Source of the DNA: Dasypus novemcinctus
Taxonomy: Eukaryota > Chordata > Mammalia > Cingulata > Dasypodidae
DNA length: 64,000 nucleotides
Assembly (NCBI RefSeq): GCF_030445035.2
Contig: NC_080673.1
Location: 195,670,216 to 195,734,215, forward strand
Direction: 5' to 3'
Position 1 is the stretch's first letter. Each line of letters begins with the position of its first letter. Positions 45,380 to 56,869 of this stretch are shown one piece after another. A model generated the notes under the pieces. It was not told the DNA's origin. It searched no databases and saw nothing but the letters and a program-made list of their open reading frames with translations. Position numbers and translations under genes: made by a program.

Positions 45380-45575
45380 GCCATTTATGTAATATCTAGT
45401 TTATGCCAGGTCCCCTGCCAGGTAGTTTATGATATTTAATTTATCTCACAGAAACCAAAGGACATGTAGTTACATGCACCTTTTACTTTTGAGAAAAGTG
45501 ATGCTTAATAAGATATGTCATTGACCACGATCAACAGAGCTGATTTTCAAACCCAGACTTGCTGGATCTAAAGGG
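45380..45575 (-). mobile_element. MIR SINE relic
   Basis: 'tatgccaggtcccctgcca', 'tttaatttatctcacagaaa', 'agagctgattttcaaaccca'. Confidence 0.65.
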
Positions 45576-46220
45576 TTTAAGAAAAGTATAATTTAGCAGA
45601 AGAGCCTAATGAGCAAACATCTAATGCCAGAGCAAAACACAACAGAATTAAATGTATAATAATAAACACAGAGTATCTGTAGCTAAAAGACACAAGTGGT
45701 TGAACTGAAGGACTTCTCAGGATACAAAAAATTTAATGCTAAAACCAGGGCAGTCCCTGTCAATCTGGAAGAGTTGGTCACTCTAGAGATAGGTGAGATT
45801 CACGTGCTGGGGTAATTTCTGCCAAGGTGAGAAGTATGACCTTTGTCCTATGAAGAACAAGATGAATGGTATGAACAGATTTCTGTTTTAGAAAAGGAAG
45901 GGTAGTAGAAAGAGAACTCAAGCTGTGGGGTGAACAATGGCGTGGAAATGGTGAAAATGGTGACTGGGAGATTTGCAATGTAGAGTGAAGACTGAAAGGG
46001 GAAATAGAGGAAGAAGGTGAAATAAATGCATTACAGTGTTTCCATTAGCTCTAAGACTAAGATCTGAAGTTAAATTTCTCAAAAGAAATCTAGTCAAAGC
46101 AGAAGTCTATATTAAATATTGACAAGTCGACTAGAATATTTTAGCATATGATTCGGTATCTTCCAAAACTATAATCCCAAACTTGGTTTGACCCTATAGA
46201 GATAGGAACGAGAGTAGGGC
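45576..46220. other. No recognised feature
   Basis: No gene. Parts (45800-45990) may be old L2, but the match is too weak to call. Confidence 0.35.
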
Positions 46221-46224
46221 AGAA

Positions 46225-46440
46225 AATTAGCATCTGCTGAGAAGCTTCTAGGAAGCAGGGACCAAGCTCAGTGTTTCCTTAGGACTATTTCAGTCAATCA
46301 TCTCAACAGTCCTATAAAAATCCTATAAGTTGGTTTATTATGCCCAGGTCATACATAAGAGACTGAGACAGAGAGAGGCTGCAGCTTGCCCAAACATATA
46401 CTGCTAGTAAGTTGCAGATCCAGCATTTTAACTCCTGTCT
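46225..46440 (-). mobile_element. MIR SINE relic
   Basis: 'caatcatctcaacagtccta', 'ggtttattatgcccaggtca', 'agagaggctgcagcttgccc', 'gctagtaagttgcagatcc'. Confidence 0.75.
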
Positions 46441-46444
46441 AACT

Positions 46445-46785
46445 GACTTCAAAATACAGATTTTTATATTCTCTCTCCTTGGATTTCCTAAAAGGAATGA
46501 CAGTGAAGCCAAGGCAGAAGGCCAGATAAAAGTGAAAAACCTGGCAAGACTCAAAGCAACTTACAAAACATGAGAAGTCATAACCTTGAGGGTAATAGGG
46601 TTTGGGGGACTGGAAGTTAGGACAGAAGAAAGGCTTCTTGCCCAACATCTCTGAGCCCCCCAAATGGGATTCACTTCCTTATCAGTAGGACATGCTTGTC
46701 ATCTTCCCTTTGGGCTTTGAGACACAGCACAGGGCAAAGACAAAGGAAAATTCAGAGAAAGGTTTGAGAGCGAGAGACTTCAAGT
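46445..46785. other. No recognised feature
   Basis: No gene or repeat identified. Confidence 0.4.
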
Positions 46786-46789
46786 CTCT

Positions 46790-47060
46790 GAGGCCTTATA
46801 GGGAAGACACTTTCTTAAAGTTAATTACATTCTGGATGAACATCTGATTAGAAATATCATTTGCAAGCCCCACCTGCCACGGATGTCTCCTGTTTTTAAA
46901 CTAGATGTTCAAAGAATGTTAAATTCCTAATATATATCTCCATCTTCAGTGGAAAAGAGAACAGTGATTATTTTGGGCCTCGGGAAGTTAGGATCCAGTC
47001 ACGAAATTCATCATTACCCTTATGCAATCTAGGAGAACAGACCAGATCAGATGAGAAATC
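46790..47060. other. Repeat-free block, possible conserved noncoding sequence
   Basis: Words such as 'agttaattacattc', 'gaaatatcatttgcaag', 'cagtgattattttgg' and 'cacgaaattcatc' without repeat similarity. Low certainty. Confidence 0.2.
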
Positions 47061-47269
47061 TCAAAAGAAAACAGGCAGCCTACAAAGTTAGCCTGAGTCA
47101 TTGCTCCAAGTGAGAAGCTGGGGTTGAACAAGAAATCATTTTTAAAATTTCAACCAATGACCCCTCCATTCTAGGAATGAAACTGTCATCTTTAGAAATG
47201 AACAAGTATGTTTCTGTCTGTGTGCTAAGGATCTGATCCTGTTCTTACGCTTGCTGCCATAGTTACAGG

Positions 47270-47395
47270 GACAGAGACCAGGAAACTGGGGTACCGGTCA
47301 CCCCTGCATGACTTTAGGAAAGTCCCGTCCTCTCTGAGTCTCGGTTTCCTCTTCTATATAATGAAGTTTTTGATTCTGACTTAATTACCTCTTCT
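47270..47395 (+). mobile_element. MIR SINE relic
   Basis: 'tgactttaggaaagtcccgt', 'ctgagtctcggtttcctctt', 'ctatataatgaagttttt'. Confidence 0.7.
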
Positions 47396-47599
47396 CGGCT
47401 ACTCTTCCCTGTTACCCCTCTCATTGCATTTCCCTTCCTTCTCAACTCCCCACTTTCCCGCTGCCATTATGAAAATACTGTTATTAAATAGGCTTGGATA
47501 AGACACAGAAAGTCCTATTCAAGGCTATTGTCTTAGACACCAGAGTTGTGCCAGAAAATGGGGGAAGGGAGGAGGGATTGATCTGTGAAAAATAGCTAA

Positions 47600-48210
47600 G
47601 TTATTTTATTCATTTTACTAAACATCTACTATAGGTCTCAATCAAGTCATAGCATTTCGGGTTCTAAGAATCCACAGTCCTGGTAAGGAGACTCATGAAA
47701 ATTGAAAGTAACTTTGCAAAAAAACAACAACAAAGGAGAAAGTAATTATGCAAGGAAAGCTCAAAGTACAATGGAAGAAGGTATTAGAGGGCCTTACCCA
47801 GTGCTGTTTGGTCTCTTTTTATTTTTCCTAATTTAAATAAATTTAATGAAAGTTAATTTAATGTAAGTTAAAGTTAAATTTAATGTAAGTTAATTTAATG
47901 TAAGTTAAAGAAGCCTTAGATTATATAAATGATACATTAAAAATACAGAGGGATTCCCATATACCCCACCTTCTCCCCTCCCACACTTTTCTCTATCAAC
48001 AGCATCTTCCACTAGTGTGGTACATTTGTTACAATTGATGAACACATATTGAAGCATCGCCCTGTTAGGTCTTAAAAAGCATCCCAGAGGAGGTAAATCT
48101 GGAGAGGGGATTGGGGGGGGGGAAGCTATTCTGGAAAGGAGTACAGAGCATAGGCAGTAGTTAAGTATATCTACAGTTCAAAGTTCTAGGGCAAGCAATT
48201 GGGGCAGTGA
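47600..48210 (-). mobile_element. L2 LINE relic, split by an L1 insertion
   Basis: The left part (47600-47803) has 'actaaacatctactataggt' and 'gtcctggtaaggagactcat'. The right part (48073-48210) has 'agcatcccagaggaggtaaa' and 'tctggaaaggagtacagagc'. These are consecutive pieces of reverse-complement L2 on each side of the L1 tail. Confidence 0.65.
47815..48061 (-). mobile_element. L1 3'-tail insertion with expanded A-rich tail
   Basis: Minus-strand L1 3' end: 'gggattcccatataccccac', 'cctcccacacttttctctat', 'agtgtggtacatttgttaca', 'attgatgaacacatattg'. Target duplication CTGTTTGGTCT (47804-47814) and CTGTTAGGTCT (48062-48072), one mismatch. The tail side (47828-47910) holds a tandem of about 15-bp units such as TTAATTTAATGTAAG, probably grown from the poly(A) region. 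Confidence 0.88.
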
Positions 48211-48214
48211 ACAA

Positions 48215-49105
48215 AAGGTCAAATGACAGAGCATTATGGATTATTTAGGTAAAACATTTGACCTATCAATCATAGTCTGCATGTGGGGCTGAGAGAGGCT
48301 ATAATCACTTTGCTATTGCTAGCAAATCGAGCAGTGAGTCCACAACTGCTGCATCTCCATCATGCATGAAGGACATCACTTGGAAGAGTAATGAGAATCA
48401 TTGCATGGAGCTCCAGAGAACTTGAACTGAAAAGTAGAAACTCCTTAATAGTGCTATTAAATTGGAAGACTATGCCTAAGGCAAAAATAAATTCTCAATC
48501 ATTAATTGGTCTTCCACTTGCTAGAAATGTAGAGTAGTTGGACCACATATATTTTAAAGTTTCTTCCAAACCAGTGAAGCTTAATTTGTGTTCACTTTCC
48601 TTCCACTGGACATCAGTTTTCTGAGTCATCAGTAAAAGAGAGCTTGAGACCAAATTGGTGTAATTCTTGAGACTATTCTTTTTTATAAACTCTTTCCTCC
48701 CCATTTACCTCACCATGGGCCCAATCTTATAAACTTTCTATTGGATAAACTGTTTTTATCAAAAAATAATTGGTTGACTTCAAGCTTGAGCATGAAGGAC
48801 AAACCAAGCAGTAGCACTGTGACGTAACTAGAGGTTTCTGAGTACTGAAATTAGCTTAGAGCCTACCACTTGGGGGCAACTGGAAGACTCCAAAGCAAGT
48901 GATCTCCAAGGTCCCCTTCAACAACCACAGTATTAGAGACCTACCATGTTATGATAGGTCCAAAAGGAAGGTGAAGTTGGGTCCTTTTAAGATTTTGAAG
49001 ACATGCTCTAAGAAAAGAAATGAAGGTGAACATATACCTCAGAGAGGAAGAAAAGTCACTGAGTAGGAAGATTGCAAGAGCAATGCCAAAGGAAGCAGGA
49101 GGTAC
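48215..49105. other. No recognised feature
   Basis: No gene. 48880-48950 ('gtgatctccaaggtcccct') may be a MIR tail. Confidence 0.35.
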
Positions 49106-49109
49106 AATG

Positions 49110-49345
49110 GATGGAACATGGGATTTATAAGTGTGCAGGTCTGGGTGAGAATCAGGGGTGGGCCGCTCACTAGACTTTGAGTAGGGGCCATTGCTCTACA
49201 ACTCAGAATCATTTCCTCTTCTGCATATTGAGCCAGTGATTCTCAACTTGAAAGTATTGTTGCAAAGATTAAATGAAATAGTGTATGTAAAGCAACTAAC
49301 TATGCCTGGCACACAGTAGGTTTGCAAAGGACAGTAGTGATTATA
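49110..49345 (+). mobile_element. MIR SINE relic
   Basis: 'gtgtgcaggtctgggtgaga', 'aaagtattgttgcaaagatt', 'aaatgaaatagtgtatgta', 'actatgcctggcacacagta'. Confidence 0.75.
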
Positions 49346-49349
49346 ACAA

Positions 49350-50100
49350 TGACAATCATGCTTTAATCGAGGTTCAGGCACAATGCTGCAGTTTAGTTTG
49401 TTTACTGAGCAAAATAATGAGAGTCTTTATTGCTCTAATGACAGTTAGATGACTTTAGAAGCTGCCTAGGGATAGTGTGCAGTTGTCATTGCAGATAATA
49501 AAAACAGAAATGAAAGTAGAATTAATGAGGAAACCAGACAAATCCAAAATGCTGGGCCATCATCTGTCTGGACTGCATCAATGCAGGGAAGGAAGAGATG
49601 ACGTAAGTGTTTATTCCTAACTCACTCTCCCTGAAAATACTGAATATTTTATTCTGGCTTCTGCTTTTAGAGTTTCCAACACACCTGGGCTCCAAACAGC
49701 ATCCTTTGTAAATCCCTTTTTATTCTTTCGCTCTGACTTCCTAAAGCAATTGTGTGGGTCCTGACTAATATAGTTGGAATGTTGGGAAGATGGTAATAGT
49801 AATATGCTCCCCAAGAACTAGGAAATGTGACAAAATAGATTGCCCTCCAAAGCATTAAACCAGAAAATCAGAACAGTTAGAACAAGATATGCAAAGTCAT
49901 CCACCAGGGACAGAGTGTGGCCCAAACCAGCAGGATGGGAGCTAACCTCGATGAAAGTATTGGTATTAGCAGAGCTAAGGAAAATTTGTCTTGGCCAGAA
50001 GGCCCCTGATCAGTCATGGAAGCTGAAAAAGAGAACCACAGAGGTAAAGGGTACTATGTGATCCAAGCCCTGCCCAAGGTCATGTCGTTTAGTTGGTGCA
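49350..50100. other. No recognised feature
   Basis: No gene or repeat identified. Confidence 0.4.
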
Positions 50101-50104
50101 CTGA

Positions 50105-50400
50105 GACCTGCAATGGCTGTCAATCTCCTTGAGGACAAATATCCAAACTCCTCATGTGGCCCCATGAGTTCAAGCATGATTTAGTCCCAGCCCATCTTCT
50201 CTCTTACCTCTTTCACCTCTCCCCATCTCGCTCAATTTTCTCTAACCTTGACTTCTTGCAGCACTCACAATGGCTGTTCTCCAGTCCTAGAATTCTCTTT
50301 TCACAAATTTTGCATGACTCCCACTTTATTTCATTTGGATCTTGTGCAATTTCTTCTTCCACAGGGATGCCTTCCCTGATCTAAAATCCATCCACCAGAG
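50105..50400 (+). mobile_element. L2 LINE relic
   Basis: 'gcaatggctgtcaatctcct', 'aaatatccaaactcctcatg', 'ctctttcacctctccccatc', 'cagggatgccttccctgatc'. L2 order, plus strand. Confidence 0.75.
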
Positions 50401-52020
50401 ACCCAGGCCCACACAACATATCTGTAATTTGTGAAATGGTCAAGCATTTCCCCAAGATTTTTTACTACAAAAGAAGAAATAAATACAAAAGCAAAGCCTG
50501 CCAACACCATGCCAGGATGGGCTGGTTTAGAAATGTGAAAGAGAGGTATATTCTGCACAATAAAAGTTGGTGAATTATTCAGCCTCAGCGGATTGCAATG
50601 CTGCAGCAATATTTCCTGGACATGGAAAGAAAGTCATCCAATAGAAGGCTTATTTATTGGAACAGGGTTTCATAGCAATGAATCTGCCTTGCTAACACAA
50701 GTGAATACCTCCCAGAATATTTATTTACTCTATGTTTTAATGTACTTAGTGAAATGTTTAATTTGCTTTTCCCTAACCCCCAATTTTCTGAGACCTTGAT
50801 CTCAGTAACTGAAGTTTACAAAATCAAGGTTTTGAAGAAAAAAAATGATAACTCTGTTTCATTCCTACTTCACAAGTGTACTCCCAAACAGGAGGATGGA
50901 GCTATCAGCCCATCCCGTGATGTCAGTAAACACTCAAATCCAATAAATTTCCTTTGCTATGATAGCAGTCTCACCAGGTAAGATTCTAATTATGTCTTGG
51001 CTTTTCGCGTAGGTCTGCTAGAGAATGAAAGAACTAGAGATTTGGCCTGAAATTTCTGTCTCCCTTTGACAATTGTATTCCTCGTGGTTTATCAGTATAT
51101 ATGACCCCCTGAGGATTTAACTCATACTTTCTTGTTTATTTCTGTTTTAGTACTAAAGCACAGAGTTTCCTTGGGTACTCTGGTTGTGGGGGTATTACAG
51201 TCTTAACATCAGAGAAGAATGGAAGGTAGTTCTTAGCTACACTATAAGGAGTGGAATAAAGACTTTTGAGTAACCAGTTTCTGGGTTTTTCTTAATGACC
51301 ATCTGATTCTACAGTGGGGAAAAGGTGAGGAATGTAGGGGGTATCTGTGTATGTGTTTTTCTGTTCCCAGAATTTTCTTTGGGAAGCCAGACATGGGGAA
51401 AAAAAGTGGCTGGACTTCTGGTGGATCCTTTGACAAAGAAGTCCATTTCCCAGCACAGTGCCCTTGAAGAAGAGGGAATTTAAAGGAGACTGGCCCTGAG
51501 AGCTGTAGTGTTGGGAGCCAAAGTCCAGGATACCTGTGGCCAAGCTTGGTGCAGAGGGAACAAAGCCACCTCCCCCCTTCAAAGGACAATGAGATTCTCA
51601 GCAAGGAACTAGACAAGTGAAATAACCCAGGGGTAAAACTTGGGCCAGTTTTAATTATTCTAAAATCAAAACTGTGTGATGACACAAGCATCCTGAGAGT
51701 GCAAAGACCTGTTACAAGTTGATTGGCATTTAATTTGACCTTCTTTGCCCTTGACATTCAGACAAACCAGGATACTGATCCTGCTCAGTGCCAGGCCTGG
51801 TTGAACACTGCAGTGATGAAGGACACAATGGGAGGTAATTTTGCCAATAGCCGTCTAGCCTCTGGATGCAACCCATATCATTTTGAACTTCAAGTCAACT
51901 AATGAGCAGAACAAGTCTTAAAATTTAGACAAAAAATACAGCTTCTAGGACTGTTCCCCAGAATTTCACTCCTCCAAAATGTGTGTGTTGGGAAAAGGAA
52001 CATCTTTTTTAAAAATTAAG
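50401..52020. other. No recognised feature
   Basis: About 1.6 kb without a recognised repeat or gene. The 171-codon minus-strand frame (51242-51757) is the longest open frame in the window, but it has no domain, repeat or signal that I recognise and no evidence of exons. It is probably chance. Confidence 0.35.
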
Positions 52021-52024
52021 GTAG

Positions 52025-52165
52025 GTGTTATTGATTCATCTTATAGCTCAGCAAACTGAGGTTCATAAAATTTTGAAAAAGCCTCCACCATCACACAACT
52101 GGTGGGTGACAAAGCGAAACTCCAGCCTGAGCCCTCAAGCCCAATATCCTTTCTACAAAATCAAG
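52025..52165 (-). mobile_element. MIR fragment
   Basis: 'tcagcaaactgaggttcata', 'atcacacaactggtgggtga', 'cctgagccctcaagcccaat'. Confidence 0.65.
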
Positions 52166-52189
52166 TCATTTTGCCATTACTCAAAGGCA

Positions 52190-52280
52190 TAACCCATTTA
52201 ATCTTTCAAATGTGGGCCCAACTGTGTGCCCAGCACCATGGAAGGCCTTGGTGATTAGAGTCCCAGTCCTGAAAATTATA
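52190..52280 (-). mobile_element. L2-like fragment
   Basis: 'tgtgtgcccagcaccatgga' and 'ggccttggtgattagagtcc'. Confidence 0.4.
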
Positions 52281-53075
52281 TTTGTTCTGAGGTGCCAGTA
52301 GGCACCTGCTCAAGAGGGGTGGGGTATTTGATTCGGAGGATGGGGAGAGGGCAGTGCTTAGGGGGAGAGCTTCTTGGAGAGAAGAAACTGGGTTTCAGGA
52401 AAACACATTCAATGCAGAGGGGACAAAGTAAACAAGGGTATATTCGTTTAAAACCAGTTGTGGGCAAGGTCAAGGAACAGCAAGCTAGTTGTTCTTTTTG
52501 AAGAATAAGGTGCAAGTTTCAGGGGCCTAGGGGTAAAAGGAGATAAAAACAGAATGTTGAGCCCATGGGCCTTCTAGGAACATTTGAAGAAGAAGACAGA
52601 ATCTAAAGACCAAGAACAATACTCTAACAATTTTAAAATTCTAGAAACTTGGTTGCTGCCCCACTATTCCTTTCTGTCACTTTGCTTGTAGGAATTGGAA
52701 TTAGAACCCTCAATTTGAAAACAAGCCTGTGGACTCCTTCCTGGCAGCACAGAAACAGACACCCAAGTAGACTAACTGATTGGGAAAGCAAGCTCGGGTG
52801 TGGTGGCCATTTTGAAGGTCAGAAAGAAACTGAACCGCTGGGGCTGTGATAAGAAACTAATGCAAGCACAGGAAGTAGATCTTGTTTGAGTGGGAGTCCT
52901 GGGGATAAACAGTGGATAGAGCCAGGAGGTCCTGAAGAATAACTCCTGCTACGTTCACTTCCAAAGGCCACTACAGAGCCTCCAGTCAGTAAGCCATGTG
53001 AAAGCACCACTCCTGTCCTCTGATGACAGCCTAGGCACTGGGCTGAAGACTCAGGAATCCCACCATTAGACTCTT
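52281..53075. other. No recognised feature
   Basis: No gene or repeat identified. Confidence 0.4.
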
Positions 53076-53079
53076 ATCT

Positions 53080-53680
53080 CTGCATGTTTGGGCTTTATTT
53101 TTTTAATCCAGCATTTCTAAAGCTGTGCATCTGTACTTCTGGACTCAACGTGCCATCTCAGCAGAGCCTCAGTGGCTGGTTAATGATATTCTAATGAGAT
53201 CTCAGAGTATCCGGAAGGAACGCTTCTGGCCTGCAGCTTTCCTTTTAAGAAAGGGCCCTTGAATTGAGTCCCACATTAAGTATGAATCAGGCTTTATGTC
53301 TGTGTTCAGTGCACACATGAGCGAAATCCACCTCCATATCACTCGTTCCTGTAAGGGATTTTCTATCGGCATTACACCTGCAGAACGCCATCCTCTTTTC
53401 TCTGGCAAGCCTGGATACATGCTTAATATTTTAAGCCTCCTGGGTTCTGCTTTCCCTAGTTTCAAAAGTGCCTGAATGTTGGACTTTTAAAAAATGCATT
53501 TATCTCCCTATCCAGACTGCTGAAGAGGAATTGCAAGTAGAAGGCACAGCCATGGGAGCCTAAACAAATCCGGGCAAATCTTTAAATTGCTTCTGCAGTC
53601 ATCTGGGTTTTCTTTCATTAGCATCTCAGATGCTATTTCTCTCCCCTGCTGACCTTCATTTTGGAAGGGAAGAGAGAACA
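53080..53680. promoter_or_regulatory. Candidate conserved noncoding element
   Basis: About 600 bp without any repeat similarity. CpG-containing words stand out in an AT-rich setting ('agtatccggaaggaacgct', 'tatcggcattacacctgca', 'gagcgaaatccacctcc'). A homeodomain/octamer-like AAAATGCATTTATC begins near 53492 and 'cattagcatctcagatgc' near 53617. Regulatory role is inference. Confidence 0.25.
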
Positions 53681-54025
53681 GTTTTAAGATGGCATTATAT
53701 CTTTTCCTTCCAAAATGTAGACTTGAAATGTATAGTGGGTGTTCTCAGCTCAGCTCAGAGAGAAATCTGTCTGATTTTCCCCCTTGTCTGCCCCCCAACT
53801 CCGCTCCCGGGAGCCTTCTCTGATTTTCCCCTCTCCTGAGCTCCCTCCTTTTCCCCTGGAAGCACCGCTGATGCTTCCCCCGCAAGGCTTCTTGCATTCA
53901 CCTCACGGATGGCTGCAGGCACCTGCTTATCTCCCTGTCCGCAGTCTCAGTCTCGTTACAGCAATGCTTCTTTGCTCAAGAAGCAGAAAGAGGCTTAGAT
54001 AAAGAGGCAGGAAGGGCTGGCTGTA
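53681..54025. other. No recognised feature
   Basis: Pyrimidine-rich on the plus strand (53790-53870). No gene or repeat assigned. Confidence 0.4.
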
Positions 54026-54029
54026 TACC

Positions 54030-54190
54030 CTGTAATCTGGGATCCGACTGCGTACCTTCAAATTCAGCTCTGGTATTAATTCCTAACCTGGGGCAAATCC
54101 CCAGATCCCTCTCAGCACTTACTTGTTTACCTATAAAACCAGAAATGATAGTAATAGTAAACATTAAAAATAGCAAGTAAATAATAAGTG
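54030..54190 (+). mobile_element. MIR fragment
   Basis: 'cctaacctggggcaaatccc', 'tgtttacctataaaaccaga', 'aatgatagtaatagt'. Confidence 0.55.
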
Positions 54191-54329
54191 TTACTGGAGG
54201 TAAGACCCATATGTAGCAAAATGTGGGCTGTGGTATACAAGATGGCTGGAATCCAGGAAACAAGGGTCTGGAAAGACGTGGAGTGCCTTTCCATCTCTAA
54301 ACTCTAAGTATTAATTCATGTAACAGGCA

Positions 54330-54440
54330 ACTATTTGCCTAACTACTGTCTTTGGTTGGATGGTAGATACAAAGAATAAGGAGCAGTGTTTGCTTTTTGT
54401 GGTGGTCACAGTCTACTGAGGCAGACAGACCCCAAACACT
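54330..54440 (-). mobile_element. L2-like fragment
   Basis: 'gatacaaagaataaggagca', 'ggtggtcacagtctactgag', 'gcagacagacccc'. Confidence 0.5.
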
Positions 54441-54734
54441 ATAGAAGAAGCCAGGGTCATGGAGGGTCCACCTTCACTGGTAAAACATGCTGATTCATTT
54501 CTAGAAAACCTTGAATGCCTGTAGTCAGTAGCCCCCTCTCTATTACCCTGTAGGTTTCTGCCTCAGCTTTTGACTGAACATCACCTATCCAGGTTGGACT
54601 GAATAGAAGAACTCTATGTATTGACAATGTATGATGATGAGTTGGAGTGGGGAAAGCAGATGTAAAGGTCCAGAGCCATTTGTCTTCTAAGACAAGTCCC
54701 ACCACCCAGAACAGTACCAGGACTTGAACACCAA

Positions 54735-54895
54735 AGCCCCAGTGTAAGCCATGGCACTGGCTATTCTGCGAATTTGGGCAACTCCCTTGACATATTTGAA
54801 TCCATTATCCCCACTTATAAAGATGAAGATAATTCTACCTGCTGTCAAAAGTGTTGTGAGAAATAAATGGGATAATGTAAGTGAAACCATTTTTT
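54735..54895 (+). mobile_element. MIR fragment
   Basis: 'aatttgggcaactcccttga', 'taaagatgaagataattcta', 'gttgtgagaaataaatggga'. Confidence 0.65.
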
Positions 54896-54954
54896 ATATT
54901 GTAAACCTTCTCATAATGTTAGTTTTGGAGACTTACATGAAGAAGAAGCTAAAG

Positions 54955-55020
54955 AAAATTTATGGGAGGAATGGAGGGGCAAATGGAGGGAGAGAGGAAA
55001 GAAGGGAAGAGATGAGATAC
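54955..55020. repeat. Purine-rich tract
   Basis: GGGAGGAATGGAGGGGC and AGGAAAGAAGGGAAGAG units over about 65 bp. Confidence 0.7.
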
Positions 55021-55089
55021 ACAGATGGTATTTTTAAAAACTACTAAATAGAGAAATATCTGCCAAGGACTGATTTAAGGTTATAGGAA

Positions 55090-55535
55090 TTCTGAGTAGG
55101 AAGAAATGATAGAGGAATAATAAGCCAGGTTTGCATTTTAGTAAAATTTTTTAGTCTCTAGTAACTGAGCCATGTAGATTTTTGAGGGCTGAAACCAGAG
55201 ACAAGGACACCAGTTACAAAACTGCAATAATCCATAATAATAAGCCACAATAAGGGTCAGTTGGGATGAACAAACTATAAGGGACAAAGACTCCTAAGGA
55301 AGATGAGACAAACCATGTGGAAGAGAAACGAAGGTGTTAGGAATAACTTCCAGATTTCTCACTGGGGCAACTGGTTGTTTGAGGGTGTCATTTAACTAAG
55401 ATCGGTGACATTAGAGGGAAAGAAGGTTTAGTGAAGGAAATGGTGACTCATGGTAGATGTGTTGAGTTTGAATTTTCTGTAGGCAATCCAGTGAAAGACA
55501 TCAGCAGATAAAGGGATATAGAAATTTGAAACTTA
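55090..55535 (-). mobile_element. L2 LINE relic
   Basis: 'aacttccagatttctcactg', 'ggcaactggttgtttgaggg', 'tgttgagtttgaattttctg', 'taggcaatccagtgaaagac'. This is the reverse-complement order of the L2 3' third. Confidence 0.65.
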
Positions 55536-55639
55536 CAAAGACAGAAAAGTGCCAATGTTTAGAGATTTCTACAATAACATTCTATATGGTTCTAAAAAGT
55601 TGTTGTCAAAGTTAGACCATCTATATCCAATTGTCAATG

Positions 55640-55870
55640 AAATAGTTCATTGGTTAAAAACGCTAAAACAAATCAAACTGATTAGCTTCAAACCCTATCT
55701 CTACCACTTATTAGCCTAGGAAAGTCAGGTCAACTCTCTGACTTATTTTTCCATATGTAAAATGGGAATACAATAGGAAGCATCTCCCTGGTCTGTTGTG
55801 GGGACTACATGAGCTAATGCAGGTAAAGTGCTTAGCCTAGTGCCTAATGAATAAACACACAAATATTCAC
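55640..55870 (+). mobile_element. MIR SINE, nearly full length
   Basis: 'aaccctatctctaccactta', 'aaagtcaggtcaactctctg', 'tttccatatgtaaaatggga', 'gttgtggggactacatgagc', 'tgcttagcctagtgcctaat'. Confidence 0.85.
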
Positions 55871-56385
55871 TAAAAGCCAAATGTTTTAAGGGACTTTTAG
55901 GGGAAGGATTTCATTTGTTTGTATTTTTAAAAGTTTCTTTTATTTAGGAAGGAGAGTTGTTTCACAGTCTTCCAGTCTAAGAAAAAAAAACACTGGGAGA
56001 GTCTTGGTAATTTCTTCCCAGATTTGTCACCAAGTAGCGGCATCCCTCATACCCTTTTCCCTCTCTCTCAGCACCTCTACCCTCAACTTCAGTGTGAGCA
56101 CATATTCTCTTTGTTACAGTTTTGCACACTCTTGGCCTTGTGCATACTGGTCCTGAAACCCTTTGGCTGAACCAGTGGTGGCCCTAACAGAAGCATTGGC
56201 AGGAGTCTGCTGCAGAGATCCCTGCCACCTCAGACTCTCTGGTCCTTGTGGGCAAGCCTGTAGTCCCCTCCTGTCCAGGCCATCTGTCCCTGCATTCCCA
56301 TGTTGCTCCCATTTCTGCCATCCAGCTGCCATCTCTTGCAAGCAATGACCCCATTGCCATTAAATCTACCTGCCAACACACTCTA
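55871..56385. other. No recognised feature
   Basis: No gene or repeat identified. Overlapping open frames at 56114-56522 are shadows of one GC-richer patch. Confidence 0.4.
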
Positions 56386-56388
56386 GGA

Positions 56389-56624
56389 CAGGGGCTCTTA
56401 ACGTTTTTGTTCCACGGACCCCTTTGCCAGTCAGGTGAAAACCACAGACCCCTTACTAAATCCACACTATACTCTGTATTATTTAATAAATATATCACAC
56501 CTACACCAGCACATCCCCACAAGAATAATGTTTTCTTTGAATTTTTGATTCAAGCTCATGGACCACCTGAAATCTTTCCACGGATGCTTTGGTGGTCCAC
56601 AGACCTCTGGTTAAGAACTCCTTG
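56389..56624 (-). mobile_element. Nonautonomous hAT transposon, copy 2
   Basis: Starts CAGGGGCTCTTAACG and ends GGTTAAGAACTCCTTG. Flanks CTCTAGGA (56381-56388) and CTCTGGGA (56625-56632) are an 8-bp target duplication with one mismatch. It aligns with copy 1 ('ttccacggacccctttgcca', 'cagtcaggtgaaaaccac', 'tatttaataaatatatcaca') and is about 40 bp longer. The extra part is 'ccacctgaaatctttccacg' to 'gtggtccacagac'. Confidence 0.88.
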
Positions 56625-56635
56625 CTCTGGGAGTT

Positions 56636-56795
56636 TCCATTTTGTGCAAGGCACTAACCTAGACATTGGAGACTGAGGTGAATAAACTCATGGAGTTTAT
56701 CATCTTGGGCAAAAGATAATCAAACACATAAATAAAACAATAAGAAAATGTTAAATAGTGATGAATGTGATAAAGGGAATAAGCAGAGTTGTGAT
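56636..56795 (-). mobile_element. L2 LINE fragment
   Basis: 'gtgcaaggcactaacctaga', 'cattggagactgaggtgaat', 'aacacataaataaaacaata', 'aatagtgatgaatgtgataa'. Reverse-complement L2. Confidence 0.65.
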
Positions 56796-56850
56796 GGATG
56801 GGATGAGATGGGATAGGATAGTGGAGGGGAGGGAAGGGAAGGGCAGGATA
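56795..56850. repeat. Purine-rich (GGGAT/GGGAA)n tract
   Basis: GATGGGATGAGATGGGATAG followed by GGGAGGGAAGGGAAGGGC-like units, about 55 bp. Confidence 0.85.
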
Positions 56851-56869
56851 AGAAGATCTGAGCTGGATA

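Noticed and set aside
51242..51757. 171-codon minus-strand open frame, the longest in the window
   Set aside because: No recognised domain, no exon signals and no neighbouring coding frames. One frame of this length in 64 kb is expected by chance.
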